NCBI GenBank assembly: GCA_038209195.1
Contig: JBBQXY010000008.1
Coordinates: 1 to 64,000 of the forward strand
Direction: 5' to 3'
DNA: 64,000 bases
Source of the DNA: JBBQXY01 sp038209195
Lineage (GTDB): Bacteria > Chloroflexota > Ktedonobacteria > Ktedonobacterales > Ktedonobacteraceae
The notes beneath the pieces were generated by a model. It was not told the origin of the DNA, ran no database searches, and saw only the letters and a list, made by a program, of their open reading frames with translations. Shown here piece by piece: positions 27,701-36,473 of the stretch (position 1 is its first letter; each line of letters starts with the position of its first letter). The position numbers and the translations under genes were made by a program.

Positions 27701-27910
27701 AACAATGATCATTCCGTGCTTTTCCCCTTCGCGCACAAATTGCGTTTGTTTATAAAGCAAGTGGTCAAAGAGCGCATAGCCAATGGCCTCTACGATGGTG
27801 GTTTTGCCAGCCCCGTTAGCCCCGCTAATGGCGGTAGTGCCACGTCGAAAGTCCACGTTAAACTGACGGTAGCTTTTGATATTCTCCAGTTCGATACGCG
27901 TAATAAGCAT
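24782..27910 (-). CDS. Rad50/SbcC-like SMC ATPase
   Basis: A 1042-residue ATPase of the Rad50/SbcC type that tethers and opens DNA ends for resection. Walker A is GANGAGKTTIVEAIGY near residue 33. Long Gln/Glu-rich coiled coils run through residues 180-480 and 540-860. The ABC signature is LSGGEQMSAAL, and Walker B is NIAFFDEPTQNMDE near residue 960. At the coiled-coil apex the hook is CPFLHEPC (Cys516 and Cys523), a CX6C spacing instead of the usual CXXC. No Mre11/SbcD gene is adjacent. The partner nuclease appears to be NurA. Confidence 0.88.
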   Translation of the reverse strand: MLITRIELENIKSYRQFNVDFRRGTTAISGANGAGKTTIVEAIGYALFDHLLYKQTQFVREGEKHGMIIVHLIGSDDRPYTVERRCGSGAYWMIYDREADSRSEQRVDVLDKLHDIFGIDRERSLDTLFKDALGVPQGSFTTIFAQTASVRKQTFDTLLQIEDYKVAADYLLESQKHYKEQIQAQLTELQRLEFETRDLERWRADLKTAVMLNQQQTAQLTQWEQQRELAEKRATLLKEQRDELLLRQNQFFQCQNTHTSTQQRLQDRGQELAHARAAALAVEANRADYQRYLQSSDILKQLRQDEKRRNVQRQQHSSLQSSHTQLRTNITNLQGRLEEVATANRRLLALLPLVDQQHELELQREDLNGKVAQYNELVKEGKRLVQQRGGYLQQQEALQQRIAKIEPLQPVAALLQERVEAVAQLRSQLTERSTRQRQWQEKGEQLRKKQEERETYADRLRKAESNITKIEEHRHLAEEMPALQQQNEQFSSQVIRLEGTIEGYSKSRQQSTGGLCPFLHEPCLNIKQHGMTSLESYFDGLLGEERAQLATLQQQRADVSERITFVKKYADWLEQLGQYIERRDTTAEHLQRIAIDIARLEREVSELAQDMEALKAVDQKIVQAETERKESKAADDQVRTLNGLQMQVQQLQEQLQQCDELIQERREQTKTLSGSERLLEQVKAELQQLNDPRGQKNAQHEIIKQEPLYQQQLQAREQELQAVEQQLQSAEQQLALYAQLDAQIGEQDALLQHTLNGYKTYLANEQNARLLPQREQAYQEIVQAAELAEQALRNAELAFRAAEANFKQEDLEAITSEIKQLHGDMMKLAEAISNTRLTMDKLNQQIEQAEVLLVELETARKEKDMLEELQNMLEMFRKLIKEAAPHVLKAMLGDISAEANRIFGEIMGDRTAQLAWQNDYEITLRRQSVNRTFTQLSGGEQMSAALAVRLALLKKLSSLNIAFFDEPTQNMDELRRMNLAEQIRRVRGFDQLIVISHDDTFEQGLDSLIRLRKTDGETRLLSEDEHAYAQELAMSRVEQHAS

Positions 27911-28104
27911 AATACTGACGCCTTCCCAACAAACATATCAGGCACGCAGAAGAATGTGTGCCTGTCTCCCAATTGGTTCTTCTTATTTGATCGCTAAAAA
28001 ACGGTAATGGCTCTCCCAGGCGCATTATAACATGGTTGAGAAGTGTTAACACCTATTTCCTCTAAATTTTCCTTTGCTAGTGCTCTGTCCCACTTCGTGT
28101 GACG

Positions 28105-28190
28105 AGTGGGGATGCAAGGGGCGGCGCCCCTTGACTGGGTTCTAGGGCTGCGCCCTAGTCTCCTCTCTTCCCCTGCCGCCGAAGGCGGCA
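28105..28190. repeat. Dispersed GC-rich multi-hairpin repeat
   Basis: A compact copy of the family: GGGATGCAAGGGGCGGCGCCCC, CTAGGGCTGCGCCCTAG and GCCGCCGAAGGCGGC in that order, giving three potential hairpins. It sits in the 427-bp region between the rad50-like gene and the lipoprotein gene. Nothing else was recognised there. Confidence 0.75.
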
Positions 28191-28337
28191 ATTCAAATGA
28201 AGATCAACAGAGCACTGGTACGCATCATAGATGATGGTGAATATTTAAGAAACTTGCAGCCCTGCTTAACCGTTTCATATAGGTAGAACTCTAACTTATG
28301 ATTTAAATACGTTGATACCTATATAAGGAGCATTACA

Positions 28338-29285
28338 ATGGCAATAAAGAGATTCTTGCTTGTATCAATAGCCATGGTAAGCCTACTCGTGCTGCTGAGT
28401 GCATGTAACCCCGCGACGACTGGATCGGGCGGCAGCAGTCTTACCGTATTGCAACTATTGCAAAATAGTTCGGCAGCAATGAGTAAGCTCAACTCGGCCC
28501 ACATCGATTTGAAGGTCAATGGCTCCGGTCAGGCGGTGACTAACAACACAACTACCACTCCCACCACTAACACTACTCCAACCACGACGCCTACGGTCAA
28601 TCAGGTTTCTTTTAACCTGAGCGGCACGGGCGATGAGACATTGCCGAGCGCGGAGTCGATGCAGTTTGCAGTGACACAGACCGCCACCAATACCACCAAT
28701 CACTTGGCACAGATTGTGCAGGGCGATAAAGTGTATATTCAGAATACCAAGGGACAGTGGTACGTCTTGGATAAGAGTGTCCTCAAAGGGTATGTGGACA
28801 ACCCGTTCTCCGGCATTCAATCCCCCGATTTGACCGAGTTGATCGGTCTGCTGGAGAATACGCAGATCACCGATAACGGTGTGCAATCGTTGAATGGGCA
28901 GAACCTACGCCATATCACGATTGCCCTCGATAAGACCGCGTTGAAGCAGTTCCTCAGCAACAATCAGCAGTTGATTGACATTCTTGGGCAGCAAAACTTG
29001 AACGCCATAATCGACAATACCAAAACTTTTAGCTCAAGCGTGGACCTCTGGATCGATGAGACAACGTACTATGTTCATCGCACAGAACTCAAGTTCAATT
29101 TGAATGCCGACACCAGCACCTTGGGCCAGTACGTGACTCCCGTCACTTCCGCAGCCCTCGTCCCCTCCAACGTCACAACAAAACTGGACTCCATCGTTGA
29201 TCTGAGTAATTTCAACGCGCCCGTAACCATTACACCACCAACCGATGCAATTCCTACCACCGACCCAACAACTGTTTTCGGCTAG
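28338..29285 (+). CDS. Lipoprotein, LppX/LprG-like
   Basis: A 315-residue precursor with a lipoprotein signal peptide ending in the lipobox LLSACNP (Cys near residue 22). A Thr/Pro/Asn-rich linker (TTTTPTTNTTPTTTPT) interrupts the mature domain near residue 70. The remaining fold pattern (AMSKLNSAHIDLKVNG at the start, DLWIDETTYYVHRTEL near the end) resembles the LolA/LppX_LprAFG group of lipid-binding lipoproteins. AAGGAG precedes the ATG. It is monocistronic and ends at a long perfect hairpin. It probably shuttles or binds lipids at the outer membrane face. Confidence 0.78.
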   Translation: MAIKRFLLVSIAMVSLLVLLSACNPATTGSGGSSLTVLQLLQNSSAAMSKLNSAHIDLKVNGSGQAVTNNTTTTPTTNTTPTTTPTVNQVSFNLSGTGDETLPSAESMQFAVTQTATNTTNHLAQIVQGDKVYIQNTKGQWYVLDKSVLKGYVDNPFSGIQSPDLTELIGLLENTQITDNGVQSLNGQNLRHITIALDKTALKQFLSNNQQLIDILGQQNLNAIIDNTKTFSSSVDLWIDETTYYVHRTELKFNLNADTSTLGQYVTPVTSAALVPSNVTTKLDSIVDLSNFNAPVTITPPTDAIPTTDPTTVFG

Positions 29286-29308
29286 TCATATAAAATGACT
29301 TTACATAA

Positions 29309-29362
29309 CGAGTGCAAGAAAATAGCGCACCCTCGAGAGGGTGCGCTATTTTCTTGCACTCG
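29309..29362. terminator. Perfect palindromic hairpin downstream of the lipoprotein gene
   Basis: 26-bp perfect arms (29309-29334 and 29337-29362) with a two-base centre GA, starting 24 bp after the lipoprotein stop. There is no T-run, so the terminator role is inferred. Confidence 0.65.
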
Positions 29363-29389
29363 TACACTGTCAAACTACATGTGTCACAG

Positions 29390-29512
29390 CAGGGATGCAA
29401 GGGGCCGCGCCCCTTGACTGCACCCTGTCCGCACCCTGCCTGGGGGGCAGGTAATACAGGTAATAGAGAGCTGCGCCCTAGCTTTCTTCTCTCTCGCCGC
29501 CGTAGGCGGCGC
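29390..29512. repeat. Dispersed GC-rich multi-hairpin repeat
   Basis: Same family as 16690 and 28105, with GGGATGCAAGGGGCCGCGCCCC, the inserted CAGGTAATACAGGTAATA segment and a terminal GCCGCCGTAGGCGGC. The first base-pair difference in the last hairpin is compensated at the loop only. Confidence 0.72.
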
Positions 29513-29548
29513 GTCAAATGAAGAGAAACAAAGCACTATCCATACACC

Positions 29549-31774
29549 TTATTTAAAGTACCAATCGGTCGAGGTAATCCCTTCGGGATAGTGGACCGTT
29601 TTTTGCACGACACCACCGGGATTAGGAAAATTGGTAATGGGCATGCCTTGTTCGGCGAGCAACAAACTGTCATGCCAGATCGGCGCTGCACCATCGACAC
29701 CAGTTACATTCACCATCGGGGAGTTGTCATTGTTGCCAGCCCAGACGCCCATGACATAGTCGGTCGTGTAGCCTACTGTCCAGTTATCTTTGAAATCGGT
29801 CGAGGTACCCGTTTTGGCGGCGGCCGGCCGAACGATGCCGCGATTGCCTTGAAAACACTCTTCCCGCGTATTCGAGAAGAGTTGGAGCACGTTACAATCA
29901 TAGAACTCGAAGAGACGCGAGCTATTATCGCTCAACACGTTGGTTATCATGTAAGCCACCTGTTTGCTGATAACCCGCATACCCGTAGGAGAGAAGTGGT
30001 AGATGAGATGGCCTTGAATATCCATCACTGTATCTATCGCATGGGCGGGAACGCGCACACCGCCATTGGCAAAGACGCCATAAGCCGAGGTTTCGTCTAG
30101 CAGGTGAACGCCAAGGGTGCCGAGCACCATTGTGTAATTGGGCGTACCAACATAGCTCGTGATGCCCATGTCCTGGGCCGTTTTCAAAGAGTCATCCACG
30201 CCGGTATTGATGAGGAGTTTCACCGCTGGTACGTTGAAAGAGTTTTGCAAGGCATAGCGGTAAGTAATCAGGCCGTGGAAGCGTAGATCATAGTTGTTGG
30301 GTACGTAAGCTGGAAGGCCACAGCACAAATTCACCGAAAGTGGGGTATCGTAGACAGGCATGCCCGGACTGACACCCTTAGCAAAGGCCGTCGCGTAGAT
30401 GAATGGCTTAAACGACGAGCCCGGTTGGCGGTATCCCTGTGATGCTACATCAAAAGCCCCATATTGTGGATTGGTGGGATCGATGTTGCCGAGCAAGGTG
30501 CGGATGGCACCGTTGTGAAAGTCGATGAGCACCTCGGCGGCATCCGACATATGGTGCGTGGCAGCAAGTTCAGCAATGTGCTGCTGGGCGATTTTTAAGA
30601 TCTTGTTTTGCAGTGGCAAATCGAGCGTAGTGGAGACAAGCATTCCGCTACGCGAGAGATCGCTAGTTTTGACATGCAATGTGTGAGCCAGTTCGTTCAT
30701 AGCATAAGCGACAAAGTGAGGAGCCTGATTATTAGCAATGATGCCGAGATGCAGAAAATTTGGTTGTTGCACCTCATTGATGGCCTCGCGTTCCTGGATG
30801 GGAGTGATATAGCCTTGCAGACGCATCTGGCGGAGCACGTCTTGGACCCGCAAGAAGGCAGCATATGGATGCAGAAATGGGTCGCGTGCGGCAGGGTTGC
30901 TCGGAATGCCAGCCAGCATTGCCGACTGCGCAATATCCAGTTGCGAGGCAGCCGTCGCGGTAGGCGTATCTTGCAAGCCAAAATATGCGAAGGCAGCCGC
31001 TTCAGCTCCATAGGCTTGCTCGCTATAAAAAGTAGTATTCAGGTACATGGAGATAATTTGTTGTTTGCTATAATAGCGCGTGACTTCTGGGGCTAGAATA
31101 ATTTCTTGCAATTTGCGCAGAGCCGTATCCTGATTGCCAACGATAGTATTTTTAATCAACTGTTGCGTGATCGTGCTACCACCGGAGACAATGTGGCCAT
31201 TGGATAGGTCAGCCAGGGCGGCACGCACAATTCCCGTGATATCGACGCCGGGGTTTGACCAAAAGTATTGATCTTCAATCGCTATTTCGGCATTGACCAG
31301 GTTTCTAGAGATGCTTGACAGGGGAACAGTGGTTTGGACGCCCTGGTCCGTCATCTGGTAAATCATCGTGCCGTGCATATCATACATCTTGAGGTTATCT
31401 TTGGGTAAGATATCCGCCAGGGTGATAATTTGTTGCTGATAGTGCATCTGCGTGGCCTCAACTACCGCCGTGAGCGTAATCAAGAGACCAGCCAGCACAA
31501 CAATGACGATCAAAGAGCTCAATGCAAGCGGCAACATACTCCATTGCGTGCCAATGCGATCAATAGCCGCGTATTGCTGGTTGCTTCGCCGTAGATTTCT
31601 GCGCTTGAGGTGTCGCTTCATGCGCCATCCTGAGGGATGCGGGTTGCGATGCGGAACCGGGTAATACGTTCCGTGTATATTTCTCTCAGGACGTGCGTCG
31701 AGTCGTTGGGCAGCGGCGGCACGGCTATGTATGGGAAGCTTTGCTGGCACATTTGGATGCTGATCGTTCTCCAC
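29549..31774 (-). CDS. Class A penicillin-binding protein (GT51 plus transpeptidase), copy 1
   Basis: This enzyme is predicted to polymerise and cross-link peptidoglycan at the outer membrane face. The GTG at 31774 has a strong AAGGAGGGG and gives 741 residues. A basic cytoplasmic segment precedes one helix (LALSSLIVIVVLAGLLITLT, near residue 85). The GT51 domain has IEDQYFWSNPG, GGSTITQQLIKN and the RKLQEIILA block. The transpeptidase domain has GSSFKP (nucleophile), NSFN and AAKTGTSTDF. In the GT51 motif an Asn takes the place of the usual His (EDxxFxxH). It is a paralogue of the next gene. Confidence 0.93.
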   Translation of the reverse strand: MENDQHPNVPAKLPIHSRAAAAQRLDARPERNIHGTYYPVPHRNPHPSGWRMKRHLKRRNLRRSNQQYAAIDRIGTQWSMLPLALSSLIVIVVLAGLLITLTAVVEATQMHYQQQIITLADILPKDNLKMYDMHGTMIYQMTDQGVQTTVPLSSISRNLVNAEIAIEDQYFWSNPGVDITGIVRAALADLSNGHIVSGGSTITQQLIKNTIVGNQDTALRKLQEIILAPEVTRYYSKQQIISMYLNTTFYSEQAYGAEAAAFAYFGLQDTPTATAASQLDIAQSAMLAGIPSNPAARDPFLHPYAAFLRVQDVLRQMRLQGYITPIQEREAINEVQQPNFLHLGIIANNQAPHFVAYAMNELAHTLHVKTSDLSRSGMLVSTTLDLPLQNKILKIAQQHIAELAATHHMSDAAEVLIDFHNGAIRTLLGNIDPTNPQYGAFDVASQGYRQPGSSFKPFIYATAFAKGVSPGMPVYDTPLSVNLCCGLPAYVPNNYDLRFHGLITYRYALQNSFNVPAVKLLINTGVDDSLKTAQDMGITSYVGTPNYTMVLGTLGVHLLDETSAYGVFANGGVRVPAHAIDTVMDIQGHLIYHFSPTGMRVISKQVAYMITNVLSDNSSRLFEFYDCNVLQLFSNTREECFQGNRGIVRPAAAKTGTSTDFKDNWTVGYTTDYVMGVWAGNNDNSPMVNVTGVDGAAPIWHDSLLLAEQGMPITNFPNPGGVVQKTVHYPEGITSTDWYFK

Positions 31775-31982
31775 TAGTATATCCCCTCCTTGTATCTCCA
31801 CTGAAAAGCAGGGATACAAAGGGCCTAAGCCCTAATCTTCCCTATCTTTTTCGCCGCAAATATCCCCCTGCGCTTACTAACGGTAACGGGCATCAATGAT
31901 GCAAGTAACACCTCAAAAGGCAAAACAGGTGCTATCTTCTGTTGAATATTGTAGCAAAACTCAACCCATGATACAAACTTCC

Positions 31983-34868
31983 CTACCAAATGTTGGGCAT
32001 GTTCGTAGCTGGTGGATTGAATGAGAAGCTGTAGCTGCTGGGACAGTAGGGTTGCGCCGTTGCCTCTGTCAAGGTGCTACCGGTGAGATTCGACGTGGGT
32101 ACAACAGTGGGTGTAATAGTTGGTGTACCTGTCGTAGGAGTAGTTGTAGGGCTGCCAACTGTGGGTGTTGGGGTAGCCGTAACGGAGACGGGAACCGTAC
32201 CCGGCAAAAACCAATCAGTGGTAGTGACGCCATCCGCGTAGGTCACAGTGGCTTTTTGCAAGCCGCCAGGATTGACGAAGTCGCGAATGGGATGCCCTTG
32301 TTCGGCAACGAGCATGGAGTCATGCCAGATGGGGGCGGCCCCTTGTACGCCTGTCACATTGTACATGGGGGTATTGTTATCATTGCCCGCCCAGACTCCC
32401 ATGACATAGTCGCTCGTATAGCCTACTGTCCAGTTATCGCGGAAATTCTGTGTCGTGCCAGTTTTGGCGGCGGCTGGTCGCACAACACCACGGTTGCCGT
32501 TCCAGCAATCGTTCTGTGAATTAGCGTACAGTTGCAGCACATTACAATCGAAAAACTCAGGTGTGCGAGAGGCGTTATCGCTGAGCACATTGGTCATCAT
32601 ATAGGCCAACTGCGGACTAATGACGCGTGTGCCAGGATCGGCCTGATGCTGGTACATCACTGTGTTGTTGACGCTAGCAATAACCTTCGAGACCGCGTAA
32701 TAGCCAACATGCACGCCGCCATCAGCAAAAGTCCCAATCGCGGAGGTATGGTCGATCAGTCGCACCCCCAGACCACCGAGCACAAGAGAATAGCCGGGTG
32801 TCCCCTGGTAGCTGGTGATACCCATCGCCTGGGCTGTTTTCATGGCGGCGTCGATCCCCACATGTTTTAAGACACGTACTGCCGGCACATTCAGTGAATT
32901 TTGCAGCGCGCAGCGCAAGGTCATATTACCGTGGAAAGACAAATCGTAGTTGCTTGGTGAGTACGTTGGCGGATCTCCACCGGGTAAGTCAATAGTGGTA
33001 GGGGCATCGTCGATGGCCTGCGCGGGCGAGGCTCCTTGCGCGAAAGCTGTGACGTAAACATAGGGTTTGAACGATGATCCAGGCTGGCGATAACTCTGTG
33101 TCGCGACATCAAACTGTCCATCTATCGCGGTATTATTGTAATCAATGCTGCCGAGCAAGGAGACAATAGCTCCCGTGTGGAAGTCGATCAGCACTTCGGC
33201 AGCGTTTGTCAGGTTGTGCGCCGCTCGTAATTCGGCGATATGTTGCTGCGCGATTTTTTGGATCTTGTCTTGTAGAGCAATATCCAGCGTGGTGTCAACG
33301 ATCATACCGGAGCGCGAAAGCTGGCTGCGGCTCTTGAGATGGAAAAGCTGCACTAACTGGTCGAGTACAAAGTTAGCGAAGTGCGGCGCACGGTTGGTCA
33401 GGCTGGGTGCAGCCTTAAAGAAATTGGGGCTTTGTGCCTCCGTAATGGCACTAAGGGCATCGACTTTGCTAATATAGCGTTGTGTCACCAATAAATCCAG
33501 CACCGTCTGGAAACGAGCAAAGGCGGCCTTAGGATGCACTAAAGGGTCGTAGGCCGAGGGATTGCTGGGAATGCCAGCGAGCAGGGCCGCCTGTGCCAGG
33601 TCAAGCTGCATAGAGGCGCGCTTCCCTGGCTTGTCTTCCAGGCCAAAGTATATTGTCGCCGCGGCATCTATACCATAGGCCTGATGACCATAATAAATAC
33701 TATTCAAGTACATCTCCAGGATATCCTGTTTCGAATAGTTGCTATTGATCTGAGGAGTCAAAACGACCTCTTCGAGCTTACGGACAATAGAAGTCTGGTT
33801 GCCAACGATCAGGTTTTTGATCAATTGCTGTGTGATCGTGCTACCACCCTCAACAACACTGCCATGGGTCAGATTCGTGATAGCGGCACGGATGATACCA
33901 ATAATATCAATGCCTTGATTCGTCCAGAAATTTTTATCCTCCGTGGCAACCGTGGCATCTTTTAATACGGGAGCGACCTCATTTAATTTTACCGTGCTAT
34001 GAATGCCTTGATCGGTCATTTGCATCAGCATAACGCCCTTGCTGTCATACATTTTGAGGTTGTCCAGCGGCAAGAGGTCGTGCAGGGTAACGACCTGGTG
34101 CTCGTATTTCGCCTGTGTCTGATTATAAAAGTGATAGGCAGTAAGCGAGCCAACCGTCGCCAGTGAGAGGAAGATCACGAGAATTGACATAACTGTACTA
34201 CCGATTGTTAACCAGAGACGGCGGCTGGCACGAGACGTACTGGCACGTGCCATGCGCAAATGTTTGCGCGAGATATGGCGCAAAATTTTGCGGCGGCGGC
34301 GCACTGTTTCTGTCCCTTGCAGCGGCACCACAATGCCAGGTGCGCGAATCGGGACCAGAGCTTTATCGTATGTATCAGCGGTGTGTGCGACTGGTGTCAT
34401 AGCTTGACTTGTTTGGCTCGTTTCGCTTGTGCTTGCTGATGAAATTTGTTCATTCTGTGCTTTTACGGCTTTTCTTCTTTTCATTGTAGTGTTGTCGGCG
34501 ACAACAGCTTCTGGTACTACCTCAGAAGTAGCGAGAGGTATGGGTGTCGTGGGTGCCGTAGGGGTTGTGGCTATAATAGGTACTGGACGCGGTGTAATGC
34601 GAGGGTTATGCATGCGACGACGCGCAAGGTAATAAAGCACTCTATGCTGACGAGCAGTGATCCTGATATCAGTAGGGGTAGGAGGAGTGGTAGAGGTGGT
34701 AGCATCTAGTGCTGAGTCACGATCCAGTTCTGTTATTTGCTGCTCAGAGGATACTTTTGCTTTCGTAGAGACCGTGTGGATTTTGCGTGTGGTATCGTCA
34801 TGTCGAGTGAGTTTGCGTGTAGTATCGTCGTGATTATTGCTATTGGTCGATGGGTGATCTGTCGGCAT
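31983..34868 (-). CDS. Class A penicillin-binding protein (GT51 plus transpeptidase), copy 2
   Basis: A 961-residue paralogue of the neighbouring PBP. It has a long Thr/Pro-rich cytoplasmic N-terminus (about 210 residues, many Thr/Ser/Arg) before the single helix STVMSILVIFLSLATVGSL. GT51 motifs are TEDKNFWTNQG (Asn again in place of His) and GGSTITQQLIKN. The transpeptidase motifs are GSSFKP, NSLN and AAKTGTTQNF. A Thr/Pro repeat tail (TPTPTVGSPTTTPTTGTPT) follows near residue 920. AAAGGGCGAG precedes the ATG. The 208-bp gap to copy 1 holds only a degraded repeat. Confidence 0.93.
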   Translation of the reverse strand: MPTDHPSTNSNNHDDTTRKLTRHDDTTRKIHTVSTKAKVSSEQQITELDRDSALDATTSTTPPTPTDIRITARQHRVLYYLARRRMHNPRITPRPVPIIATTPTAPTTPIPLATSEVVPEAVVADNTTMKRRKAVKAQNEQISSASTSETSQTSQAMTPVAHTADTYDKALVPIRAPGIVVPLQGTETVRRRRKILRHISRKHLRMARASTSRASRRLWLTIGSTVMSILVIFLSLATVGSLTAYHFYNQTQAKYEHQVVTLHDLLPLDNLKMYDSKGVMLMQMTDQGIHSTVKLNEVAPVLKDATVATEDKNFWTNQGIDIIGIIRAAITNLTHGSVVEGGSTITQQLIKNLIVGNQTSIVRKLEEVVLTPQINSNYSKQDILEMYLNSIYYGHQAYGIDAAATIYFGLEDKPGKRASMQLDLAQAALLAGIPSNPSAYDPLVHPKAAFARFQTVLDLLVTQRYISKVDALSAITEAQSPNFFKAAPSLTNRAPHFANFVLDQLVQLFHLKSRSQLSRSGMIVDTTLDIALQDKIQKIAQQHIAELRAAHNLTNAAEVLIDFHTGAIVSLLGSIDYNNTAIDGQFDVATQSYRQPGSSFKPYVYVTAFAQGASPAQAIDDAPTTIDLPGGDPPTYSPSNYDLSFHGNMTLRCALQNSLNVPAVRVLKHVGIDAAMKTAQAMGITSYQGTPGYSLVLGGLGVRLIDHTSAIGTFADGGVHVGYYAVSKVIASVNNTVMYQHQADPGTRVISPQLAYMMTNVLSDNASRTPEFFDCNVLQLYANSQNDCWNGNRGVVRPAAAKTGTTQNFRDNWTVGYTSDYVMGVWAGNDNNTPMYNVTGVQGAAPIWHDSMLVAEQGHPIRDFVNPGGLQKATVTYADGVTTTDWFLPGTVPVSVTATPTPTVGSPTTTPTTGTPTITPTVVPTSNLTGSTLTEATAQPYCPSSYSFSFNPPATNMPNIW

Positions 34869-35104
34869 TTTGCTCGCCCTTTACCTTGAATTATTTTTAC
34901 CGCAACCATAACATATGGACTTACGTGGAGACAATAAGCAAAACTGAGAATGATGGATGTTCTCTCTTCTCTAAAGTAAGCAGCGTTTCCACTAATATAG
35001 ACGCTAGAAAGGGCTATTTTGTTCATTCAAACGAAATGCTAGTGGACTGTTAACCTTCATATAAAGGGGCGAGGGAATCCTGACATGTAGGAACGCCCCT
35101 TGTG

Positions 35105-35305
35105 GGCAATACATCTCAAATAAGCTGGGAGTGGTGTGTAGGGACAAGGGGCGGACGCGGCGGGCGATGGGGGGCCTTGTGCTTGTCCTCGTCCTGTGGG
35201 AAGACCAGATCCCCCACAAGGACAAGCACAAGGCCCCCGCGTCCACATCCCCTCGTCCCTACACACGCTTCGCACGCCGTCCCACCTTATTTGAGATGTA
35301 TTGCC
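35105..35305. repeat. MITE-like element with 25-bp terminal inverted repeats
   Basis: The left end GGCAATACATCTCAAATAAG (35105 onward, extending to TGGG) and the right end at 35281-35305 are inverted repeats matching at 24 of 25 positions. The interior folds back on itself: GGGGGCCTTGTGCTTGTCC pairs with GGACAAGCACAAGGCCCCC. It has no coding capacity. A longer rearranged relative is at 56670-57040. It fills most of the 484-bp gap between the second PBP and the HTH regulator. Confidence 0.72.
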
Positions 35306-35352
35306 CCTTGTGGGCGTCCGGCCCCACCCATCACTTGAACCTTGACAGTCCA

Positions 35353-36000
35353 CTAGACAGTTACGGAAGGAGTGGCGGCTTCGATCAAGGCCGGGAGTAT
35401 CTCGTTGGTGAGAGCCTGGATTTGGCGTAGGCTTTCAGCCCAGGGAACGTCCTGGTGATCGCGGGTGCCGCGTACCTCCGCCAGTTGGAGCACACTTTCA
35501 TCAACGATGTTGCGGAAATAGAGAAAGGCACGCACGGCATCAGCGACTGGGACGTGAGCTGTACAGGTGATAGTGCCATACTCGTTCCCCAGTTGTACCG
35601 CGTCGCGCCGTAGGTCGTCAGAGACAGTGCTATCAGTGAGCGCCCGCAGCAAGAGTTCGAGCATGCGCCTCCCCAGGCTGCGATAGGCATCGCGGGCCGC
35701 TTCATTAAAATGTTGATACCAGGGGAGAGTGTCCAATGTGCCATCCGTGAAGGCGAAGCGCACGCGACCCAGCACGCTTTGCACGAGCAGTTGTGCCGCA
35801 GGATGGGGTTTGCGCTCGGCCTCCTGCCGCAAATGCGCCTCGATATCCACGCGTCTGAAGCGCCGATGACCGCCATTAGTGCGACGTGAAGGCAATTCGT
35901 TACGATCAGCCCATAGCCGTACCGTAGCCGGATGCATTCCCAACATATCAGCAACCTGGCGCAAACTCAGCCAATCATCCCCTGGTGGCGTTGACGACAT
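35353..36000 (-). CDS. Helix-turn-helix transcriptional regulator (MerR/excisionase-like N-terminus)
   Basis: Residues 8-60 form a winged helix-turn-helix of the MerR/excisionase type: WLSLRQVADMLGMHPATVRLWADRNELP followed by the wing GGHRRFRR. The remaining 150 residues are mostly helical with no recognised ligand site and no metal cysteines. They resemble the uncharacterised C-terminal helical domain found in some actinobacterial and chloroflexal regulators. The gene stands alone between a MITE-like element and the propeller gene. Confidence 0.8.
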   Translation of the reverse strand: MSSTPPGDDWLSLRQVADMLGMHPATVRLWADRNELPSRRTNGGHRRFRRVDIEAHLRQEAERKPHPAAQLLVQSVLGRVRFAFTDGTLDTLPWYQHFNEAARDAYRSLGRRMLELLLRALTDSTVSDDLRRDAVQLGNEYGTITCTAHVPVADAVRAFLYFRNIVDESVLQLAEVRGTRDHQDVPWAESLRQIQALTNEILPALIEAATPSVTV

Positions 36001-36254
36001 AATGCCTCTCTTCCAAACTACGACAGATAACTGCTCTAGATTCTATGAGATTCCACCCATAACGTCAAGTGTAAGGAAATGTTGCATGTAAGTTCATCTC
36101 AAATAGATTTCTACCTGGTTAATCTAACCCCAGTCAAAAGCAACAGGGTTTTGAAACCGCAACCATGTATTCGCATACGCCATTTTAACGTAACCAAATA
36201 TTAACCAAATCACTACCTTCTCTCTCTTTCCCTAATTCCTAGCATATTACATAC

Positions 36255-36283
36255 TTGATCCGTAACTATCCCAGTCATATAGA
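36255..36283 (+). promoter_or_regulatory. Candidate promoter of the secreted propeller gene
   Basis: TTGATC (36255-36260) and TATAGA (36278-36283) are 17 bp apart and would give a 5' leader of about 185 nt. The rest of the 473-bp intergenic region (36001-36473) shows no gene, repeat or riboswitch that I recognise. Confidence 0.4.
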
Positions 36284-36473
36284 TGCCAGGAAGACTTTGC
36301 AAGCTATTTTTGATTCTATCTCATATTTGCAGTAGGTTGATCTTTGCATCTAACTTTCCCTCTTGTTGAGAAAGGTCACATGTCGCTCTGTTGTCGAAGG
36401 ACGAATCAGGTACCCCAGCGTCGGTGAAATGTTGTCATTGTAGTTCGTTTTCTAAAAAAGGTATTTATAACTC

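Noticed and set aside
36001..36473. Riboswitch in the propeller leader
   Set aside because: The region was scanned for recognisable cyclic-dinucleotide, glycine, cobalamin and TPP consensus blocks; none was seen.
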